From assembly GCF_032056465.1 (NCBI RefSeq), contig NZ_DAMBCL010000104.1: a DNA stretch of 8,754 bases. One strand, 5' to 3'. Position 1 is the stretch's first letter; each line of letters begins with the position of its first letter. This document shows, one piece after another, positions 1-5,046 of the stretch. The stretch comes from Mobilicoccus sp032056465. Lineage in GTDB: Bacteria > Actinomycetota > Actinomycetes > Actinomycetales > Dermatophilaceae. Position numbers and translations under genes: made by a program. The notes beneath the pieces are model-generated. The model saw only the letters and a program-made list of their open reading frames with translations, was not told the origin of the DNA and made no database searches.

Positions 1-1
1 C

Positions 2-241
2 GAGGTCGGCCGGACCCAACATCCGCTGCCCGGGGGCGGGTGCATCGGGCTGTACTCGCCGGAGCGCACGATCCTCGACGTCTTCCGGTTGCGCCACGAC
101 TGGGGTGCCGACCTCGCTCACGCGGCCCTCAGACGATGGCTGGCGCGTCAGTGCAGCAGCCCAGCGACGTTGCTGTCGATGGCGGAGAACTTCCCCAAGG
201 CCCGACCGGCCGTCCGGACCGCGCTGCAGGTCCTGCTGTAG
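2..241 (+). CDS. AbiEi-type antitoxin / transcriptional regulator, C-terminal part (5' end outside window)
   Basis: The frame starting at base 2 is open to a TAG at 239-241 and gives the last 79 residues of a protein. The segment LYSPERTILDVFRLRH, then an ALRRWL helix and an ending with AENFPKARPAVRTALQVLL, resembles the C-terminal domain of AbiEi-family antitoxin/regulator proteins, where a winged-helix N-terminus binds DNA and the C-terminal part neutralises an AbiEii nucleotidyltransferase toxin (type IV toxin-antitoxin). The DNA-binding part is outside the window, so repressor function is inferred from the family. In typical pairs the toxin gene follows immediately downstream. Here no AbiEii-like reading frame follows, only a short ORF and a broken desaturase, so this copy is either a solitary regulator or an orphaned antitoxin. 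Family recognition is by eye from a fragment. Confidence 0.72.
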   Translation, partial: EVGRTQHPLPGGGCIGLYSPERTILDVFRLRHDWGADLAHAALRRWLARQCSSPATLLSMAENFPKARPAVRTALQVLL

Positions 242-329
242 CGCCCCGGTGGTCGGATCTGAGGGGGTCGGAGGTGGGGGATAGGGCATCCGTCCGATGT
301 GGGGGCCTACCTCAGCAGCCCAGTGTGGA

Positions 330-353
330 GGTGTCGGAAGGACCGGCGACACC
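330..353. repeat. Inverted repeat, 7-bp perfect stem with 10-nt loop
   Basis: GGTGTCG at 330-336 is the exact reverse complement of CGACACC at 347-353. An inner CGG/CCG pairing is also possible if a short bulge is allowed. It lies between the AbiEi-type stop (241) and the small ORF start (373), 19 bases before the ATG. No T-run follows, so it is not a typical intrinsic terminator. It could be a regulator operator or a 5' leader hairpin, but a stem of this size can arise by chance in GC-rich DNA. Confidence 0.4.
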
Positions 354-357
354 ACCC

Positions 358-365
358 GAGAAGGG
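358..365 (+). promoter_or_regulatory. Ribosome binding site for the small ORF at 373
   Basis: GAGAAGGG ends seven bases before the ATG at 373. This is the main support for translation of the very short downstream frame. Confidence 0.5.
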
Positions 366-372
366 CACCGTC

Positions 373-504
373 ATGAGCGTCTACGGACACGAGTACATCC
401 TCAACACCGAGGTGGAGTACCGCCTGGAGCGCGCTGGGGTCGGCCGGGGCAACCCCGGGCTGGGCGGGAGCGGCGCGTGGGCCGGCATCCGGTCAGGGTT
501 CTAG
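373..504 (+). CDS. Small hypothetical protein, 43 aa, possibly frame-shifted
   Basis: An ATG at 373 follows a good Shine-Dalgarno and opens a 43-residue frame ending in TAG at 502-504. The first 21 residues (MSVYGHEYILNTEVEYRLER and A) have a normal, charged amino-acid mix and look like the start of a small actinobacterial protein. The rest is Gly-rich and looks like out-of-frame reading of GC-rich DNA. After the LER codons, the frame beginning at 432 reads RWGRPGQPRAGRERRVGR, a more natural basic continuation, so one base may have been lost near 430. I do not recognise a family. It lies between a regulator fragment and a broken desaturase, in a stretch that is otherwise decayed. It could be a real small gene, a truncated one, or the residue of a deletion. 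Confidence 0.4.
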   Translation: MSVYGHEYILNTEVEYRLERAGVGRGNPGLGGSGAWAGIRSGF

Positions 505-580
505 GCCCGGCGCCGGGAGCACCAGACCGCTGCCGCGGCCGGCGCCGCACCAGCTGCTGCCCCCGCCTCGCCACTGGCCT

Positions 581-1386
581 CGGCAGATCTTCGTCACGGG
601 CGCCGCCAACGAGGGGCCGCGCGCCTGGTCGCCACCCTGGTCGTGGGCCTGAGTCACGGCTGGTGGATGCGCAAGCACTCCCGCCACCACGCCAACCCCA
701 ACTAGGTCGGGGCGGACAAGGACATCCGGCCCGGCGTCCTGCTCTTCACCCCCGACGACGTCGCCCGGCGCAGGGGCCTGAGCGGCTGGCTCACCGCTCG
801 CCAGGGGTGGCTCTTCTTTCCCCTGCTCACCCTCGAGGGCCTCAGCCTGCACGCCGACGCGGTCCGCACCGTCGTCCAGGACCGCGAGCTCAGCCACCGC
901 GGTACCGAGGCCGTGCTCCTGACGATCCGGCTGGCCGTGCTCCCGGGCCTGGTCCTCACCCTGCTCGGGCCGGGCCTGGGTGCAGCCGTCCTCGCCGTGC
1001 AGCTCGCCGGCTTCGGCGTCTACATGGGCGCGACCTTCGCCCCCAACCACAAGGGGATGCCGCTGGTCCCGCGGGACACGAGGATCGACTTCCTCTCCCG
1101 CCAGGTCCTGACCTCGCGCAACATCCGCGGCGGCCGGCCGGTCGACTGGCTCATGGGCGGCCTCAACCTGCAGGTCGAGCACCACCTGTTCCCGAGCATG
1201 CCGAGCGGCAACCTGCGCCGGGCGCAGCCGTTCGTCCGCGCCCACTGCGCCGAGCACGGCGTCCCCTACACCGAGGCCGGGCTGCTCGAGTCCTATGGCA
1301 TCGTCGTGCGGCACCTCAACCGGGTGGGGCTGGGTGACCGGGACCCGTTCGCCTGCCCGTTCGTGACGGCGCACCGGCAGGGCTGA
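581..1386 (+). pseudogene. Membrane fatty acid desaturase, degraded (N-terminus lost, frameshift, premature TAG)
   Basis: The family inserts double bonds into acyl chains with a di-iron site held by three histidine boxes, working in the membrane with an electron-transfer partner. Here the frame at 581 reads RQIFVTGAANE, which in the family directly follows the first box (HDAGH). The match then moves to the frame at 616, as expected from loss of one G in the run near 611-616. It continues LVATLVVGLSHGWW, the second box H-S-R-H-H (676-690) and HANPN, and then meets TAG at 703-705 where family members usually have Gln (CAG). After the stop the frame is open to TGA at 1384-1386, with hydrophobic segments near 913-1050, the third box QVEHHLFP from 1171, and the usual C-terminal RHLNRVGLG-D-PF. 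No frame in 505-580 gives a readable first box or the normal N-terminal membrane part. The 706-1386 part (226 codons) could not make an active enzyme alone. A sequencing error could explain one lesion but hardly all. Confidence 0.82.
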
Positions 1387-3304
1387 CCGCCGCGGCGAAG
1401 GCCGCCAGCGTCCAGTCCCGGACCAGCTCCGCCGCCGCGCGACGCCGGGCGGGCTGGACGATCTCGTGGCCCTCGTCGGGCACGATCTCGCAGCGCGCGG
1501 TCCCGCCCGCCGCCTGCACCGCCTCGGCGAGCTGCTGCGACTCGCTCGGCGGGACGTTGGTGTCGTGGGCGCCGTGCACCAGCAGCACGGGCGCGTCGAT
1601 CCGGTCGGCCAGCCGCAGCGGCGAGATGGTCCGCAGCAGCTCGGCGTCGTGGACGGGGTGGCCGTACTTCGGCAGGGCGGCCCGCGCGATCCACGGCTCG
1701 GTGGTGGCGTAGAACGTGCCGAGGTCGCTCATCCCCGCGATGCTCGCCCCGGCTGCGAAGAGCCCGGGTCGTGCCGCCAGGCACGAGAGGGTCAGGTAGC
1801 CGCCATACGACCAGCCCACGCACGCCACCCGGTCCGGGTCGGCGAGGCCGCGCGCGACGAGGTCCCCCACGACGTCCTCGACGTCGTCGACGCCCCGCCA
1901 CCGCAGACCGACGTCGTCGGCGTGGGAGTAGGCCCGCCCGAAGCCTCCCGACCCGCGGACGTTGGGCGCGCAGACCGAGATGCCGGCCCGCAGGAGCACG
2001 GGATACAGGTGCGACCAGCCGGGACGTTCCTGGCCCTCGGGCCCGCCGTGCAGGTGTATGACGACCGGCCCGCCCCCGTCGACCGGGCGGTCCCGCGCCG
2101 GGTGCCACCAGGACGACACCTCCGTGCCGTCACGCGTCGTGGTGCGCAGCAGCTCCGGCAGGACGGCCTGCGGGTCGCGGGTGGCGCCGTCGACGTCGAC
2201 CCACGCCTGCGAGACCCAGCTGCGGGTGCGCAGGTCGAGGATCTCGACGCACCGGTCCCGGTCGGGGCTCTCGACCGTCAGGGCCAGGATCGAGCCGTCG
2301 GCGCTGAGGCTCGGCTCGGTGGCGACCCACCCGGGCAGGGGGATGGCCTCGTGGACGGTGCCGTCGACCAGCTCGACGAGGGCGAGCTCGCTGCGGCCGC
2401 CGTCGACGTTCCACAGGACCGCGGCCCGGGTGCCGTCCTCGCTGACGCAGAACTCCTCGACGTCCGCGTCCGGACGAGCCATCAGGACCCGCTCCGAGAC
2501 GCCGCGGCCGGTCACCGTGAGCAGCGCCAGCCGCTGCCGGTCGCCCCCGACGTCGGTGCGGACCACGACGCGCAGATAGCCCTCGCGGCTCTCCGACGGG
2601 CACGACGTGTGCGGGGGCAGCCGCTCCGACCAGCCCGATCGTGACGGCAGGCGCCGGGGACGGTGGTCGTCGAGGATCGCGGCGGCGTCCGTGACCGAGC
2701 CGGGGTCCGGGCGCAGCAGCGCCGTGTCCTCGCCGCCCCACAGCAGGCGCAGCGACCGGTCGCCGCGACCGTCCACCCGCACCAACGACGCGCCGCCCCA
2801 CGAGTCGACGAACCGGCCCTCGGGACGCCGGTCGACGACCTCGACGCCGAGCGTCTGCGGGTCGACCAGCCGAGACTCGCCGGAGCCGTCCTCCAGCTCG
2901 GCGGTGACCTGGATCCGCGTGCCGTCCCAGCCGACGAGCTCCGCCGACCCGTCGCGGTCGTCGTCGGCGCGCCACGCCTGCGGGTCGCCGGGGTCGGTCG
3001 TGACGACCCACACCTGGGAGCGGTCCCCGCCATACGGCGCGACCTGGCAGGCCAGCCACAGACCGTCGGGAGAGTGACGCACCCGCGTGACCGGGCCGTC
3101 GACCGGCAGGCGGACGGGGCGCCAGGTGCCGGCGCGCGCCCCCTCGAGGAAGCGCTGCACCGCTCGGGGATAGCCGTCGACGTCGACGACGTGCGCCAGG
3201 GCACGGCCGTCGGGGGCGACGGACGCCCCGTGGGTGGGGCGGCCGGAGAGCTCCATCACGGTCAGAAGGTCTGGAGCCACAGCTCCAGGGTCACGAGCTG
3301 CCAC
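1316..3304 (-). CDS. S9 family serine peptidase (acylaminoacyl-peptidase / prolyl oligopeptidase-like)
   Basis: The 662-residue product has an N-terminal beta-propeller-like part (about 20-385, with repeated SPDG/SADG turns) and a C-terminal alpha/beta-hydrolase peptidase domain (about 388-635). The nucleophile motif GWSYGGY puts the catalytic Ser at 499. Asp581 lies in HGAHDTNVPP and His613 in DEGHE, and the oxyanion-region motif HLHGGPEG is at 417-424, so the triad is complete. There is no signal peptide, so it should act in the cytoplasm, trimming short peptides or N-acylated amino acids. The first start is GTG at 3304, overlapping the amidotransferase end by 43 bp. GTG 3259 or ATG 3256 just after that stop are alternatives, and none has a strong Shine-Dalgarno. 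The last 25 or so residues (Pro/Gly/Arg-rich) run 71 bp into the convergent desaturase remnant and look like a non-native tail. By position it is the third gene of the ligase-amidotransferase cassette, where the classical NAGGN cluster has an M42 peptidase. Confidence 0.9.
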   Translation of the reverse strand: MAARDPGAVAPDLLTVMELSGRPTHGASVAPDGRALAHVVDVDGYPRAVQRFLEGARAGTWRPVRLPVDGPVTRVRHSPDGLWLACQVAPYGGDRSQVWVVTTDPGDPQAWRADDDRDGSAELVGWDGTRIQVTAELEDGSGESRLVDPQTLGVEVVDRRPEGRFVDSWGGASLVRVDGRGDRSLRLLWGGEDTALLRPDPGSVTDAAAILDDHRPRRLPSRSGWSERLPPHTSCPSESREGYLRVVVRTDVGGDRQRLALLTVTGRGVSERVLMARPDADVEEFCVSEDGTRAAVLWNVDGGRSELALVELVDGTVHEAIPLPGWVATEPSLSADGSILALTVESPDRDRCVEILDLRTRSWVSQAWVDVDGATRDPQAVLPELLRTTTRDGTEVSSWWHPARDRPVDGGGPVVIHLHGGPEGQERPGWSHLYPVLLRAGISVCAPNVRGSGGFGRAYSHADDVGLRWRGVDDVEDVVGDLVARGLADPDRVACVGWSYGGYLTLSCLAARPGLFAAGASIAGMSDLGTFYATTEPWIARAALPKYGHPVHDAELLRTISPLRLADRIDAPVLLVHGAHDTNVPPSESQQLAEAVQAAGGTARCEIVPDEGHEIVQPARRRAAAELVRDWTLAAFAAAVSPAGAPSRTGRRTGPGHPAPPG

Positions 3305-5046
3305 AGCTCGTTGGAGCCGAGGGTCGTGCGGGTCGTGTTGGGATCGGCGAGCAGCCGATCGAGCACGTCGGCGTCGAAGACGTGGCGGTCGAGCGCCGCC
3401 GACGAGCCGAGGGTGTCGCGGACCAGCTCGAGCACCTCGCCCTCGAGGTGGCGGATGCCGGGGACGGGGAAGTAGCCCTTGGTGCGGTCGATGACCTCGA
3501 CCGGCAGGATCGACCGGGCGGCGTCCTTGAGGACCCCCTTGCCGCCCCCGGCGAGCTTGAGCTCGGGCGGGCAGGAGCCGGCCAGCTCGACGAAGTCGTG
3601 GTCCAGGAAGGGCACCCGGCCCTCCAGGCCCCAGGCCATCGTCATCGTGTCCACCCGCTTGACCGGGTCGTCGACCAGCATGACCTGCGTGTCCAGGCGC
3701 AGGGCGGCGTCGACGGAGGTGTCCGCGCCGGGAGCGGACTGGTGGGCGGCGGCGAAGGCCCAGCTCGGGTCGTGGTCGAGGCGGTAGTCCGGGTGCAGCA
3801 GGGCACCCACGGCGTCGTGGCTGCGGTCGAAGAAGACCCGGCGGTAGGCCTCGGTCGTCCGGTCGCGGGGGACATCGAGCAGCGGGGGGTACCAGTCGTA
3901 GCCACCGAGCACCTCGTCCGCGCCCTGGCCCGACTGCACGACCTTGACGTGCCGCGAGACCTCTTGGGAGAGCAGGTAGAACGCGATGCAGTCGTGGCTG
4001 ACCATCGGCTCGCTCATCGCCGCGAGGGTGCCGGGGACGGCCGGCAGCAGGCGGCTGGTGTCGACGTGGATCTTGTGGTGGTCGGTGCCGTAGCGGGCGG
4101 CGATCAGGTCGGAGTAGGAGTACTCGTCGCCCGACTCGCCCCCGGCCGAGTCGAAGCCGATGCTGAAGGTCTGCAGGTCCTGCTGACCCTGCTCGGCGAG
4201 CAGCGCGACGACCAGGCTCGAGTCGAAGCCGCCGGACAGCAGGACGCCCACGGGCACGTCGGCGACCATGCGTCGCTCGACGGCGGTGCGCAAGGAGTCC
4301 AGCAGCGCGTCGCCCCAGTCGCGGGCGTCCCAGTCGGCGCGGTCCTCGCGGCGGGTGAACGACGGCTCCCAGTAGACGCGGTCCGTGTAGCGGCCGTCGG
4401 GCTGGTAGGTCCGGACGGTGGCCGGCGGGAGCTTCTGGATGCCGGCGAACATCGTGCGGGGCGCGGGCACGACGGAGTGGAAGGACAGGTAGTGGTGCAG
4501 CGCGACCCGGTCCAGCGACACGTCCACGTCGCCGGCGTCGACGATCGCGCGCAGCGACGAGGCGAAGCGCAGCCGGTCGCCGCGGCGCGAGAGGTAGAGC
4601 GGCTTGATCCCGAGCCGGTCCCGGGCCAGGGTGAGCACGCCGGTGTCGACGTCGGTGATCGCGAAGGCGAACATGCCGGTCAGGTGCTCGACGCAGTCCG
4701 GCCCCCAGCGGTGGTAGGCCTTGATGATCACCTCGCTGTCGGCGTGCGAGAAAAAGCGGTAGCCGTGACCCTCGAGCTCGGCGCGCAGCTCCTGGTAGTT
4801 GTAGATGCAGCCGTTGAACACCATCGACAGGCCGAGCTCGGCGTCGACCATCGGCTGGGAGCCGCGGGGCGACAGGTCGATGATCGACAGCCGCCGGTGC
4901 CCGAGGGCGACCCGCCCCTGGGCCCAGACCCCGCCGTTGTCGGGACCGCGGGCGACCATCGCCTCGGTCATCGTCTCGACCGCCGCGACGTCCGCGGGCC
5001 GAGCACCTCGCTCGCCGAACCTGACCTCACCGCAGATGCCGCACAT
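3262..5046 (-). CDS. Class II glutamine amidotransferase, N-acetylglutaminylglutamine amidotransferase type (asparagine-synthase family)
   Basis: This 594-residue enzyme should use glutamine nitrogen and ATP to turn a free carboxylate into an amide. Residues 1 to about 215 are an Ntn-type glutaminase domain: Cys2 (MCGIC) is the nucleophile, followed by GHRRLSIIDLS (49-59) and NGCIYNYQELR (78-88). Residues about 245-590 are the asparagine-synthase ATP-pyrophosphatase domain with the PP-loop SGGFDSS (271-277), GADE (375-378) and EGRVPFLDHDFVE (475-487). The stretch LHHYLSFHSVVPAPRT (183-198) is very like the NAGGN amidotransferase subfamily (TIGR03104-like) rather than ordinary AsnB, as is the close fit to the usual length. 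All catalytic motifs look intact. The ATG shares one base with the upstream TGA (TGATG) and has a strong Shine-Dalgarno, so it should be translated together with the ligase fusion. Its true substrate depends on that ligase. Plain asparagine synthetase is the alternative but fits the context less well. Confidence 0.92.
   Translation of the reverse strand: MCGICGEVRFGERGARPADVAAVETMTEAMVARGPDNGGVWAQGRVALGHRRLSIIDLSPRGSQPMVDAELGLSMVFNGCIYNYQELRAELEGHGYRFFSHADSEVIIKAYHRWGPDCVEHLTGMFAFAITDVDTGVLTLARDRLGIKPLYLSRRGDRLRFASSLRAIVDAGDVDVSLDRVALHHYLSFHSVVPAPRTMFAGIQKLPPATVRTYQPDGRYTDRVYWEPSFTRREDRADWDARDWGDALLDSLRTAVERRMVADVPVGVLLSGGFDSSLVVALLAEQGQQDLQTFSIGFDSAGGESGDEYSYSDLIAARYGTDHHKIHVDTSRLLPAVPGTLAAMSEPMVSHDCIAFYLLSQEVSRHVKVVQSGQGADEVLGGYDWYPPLLDVPRDRTTEAYRRVFFDRSHDAVGALLHPDYRLDHDPSWAFAAAHQSAPGADTSVDAALRLDTQVMLVDDPVKRVDTMTMAWGLEGRVPFLDHDFVELAGSCPPELKLAGGGKGVLKDAARSILPVEVIDRTKGYFPVPGIRHLEGEVLELVRDTLGSSAALDRHVFDADVLDRLLADPNTTRTTLGSNELWQLVTLELWLQTF

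Noticed and set aside
154..323. CAGCAGCCCAG occurring twice (154-164 and 313-323)
   Set aside because: An 11-mer repeated once, one copy inside coding sequence and with no shared flanks, is likely chance.
297..1337. A 346-codon + strand frame and an opposing 493-1374 minus frame over the desaturase
   Set aside because: Both lack recognisable motifs, whereas histidine boxes and membrane segments appear in the frame of 616-1386.
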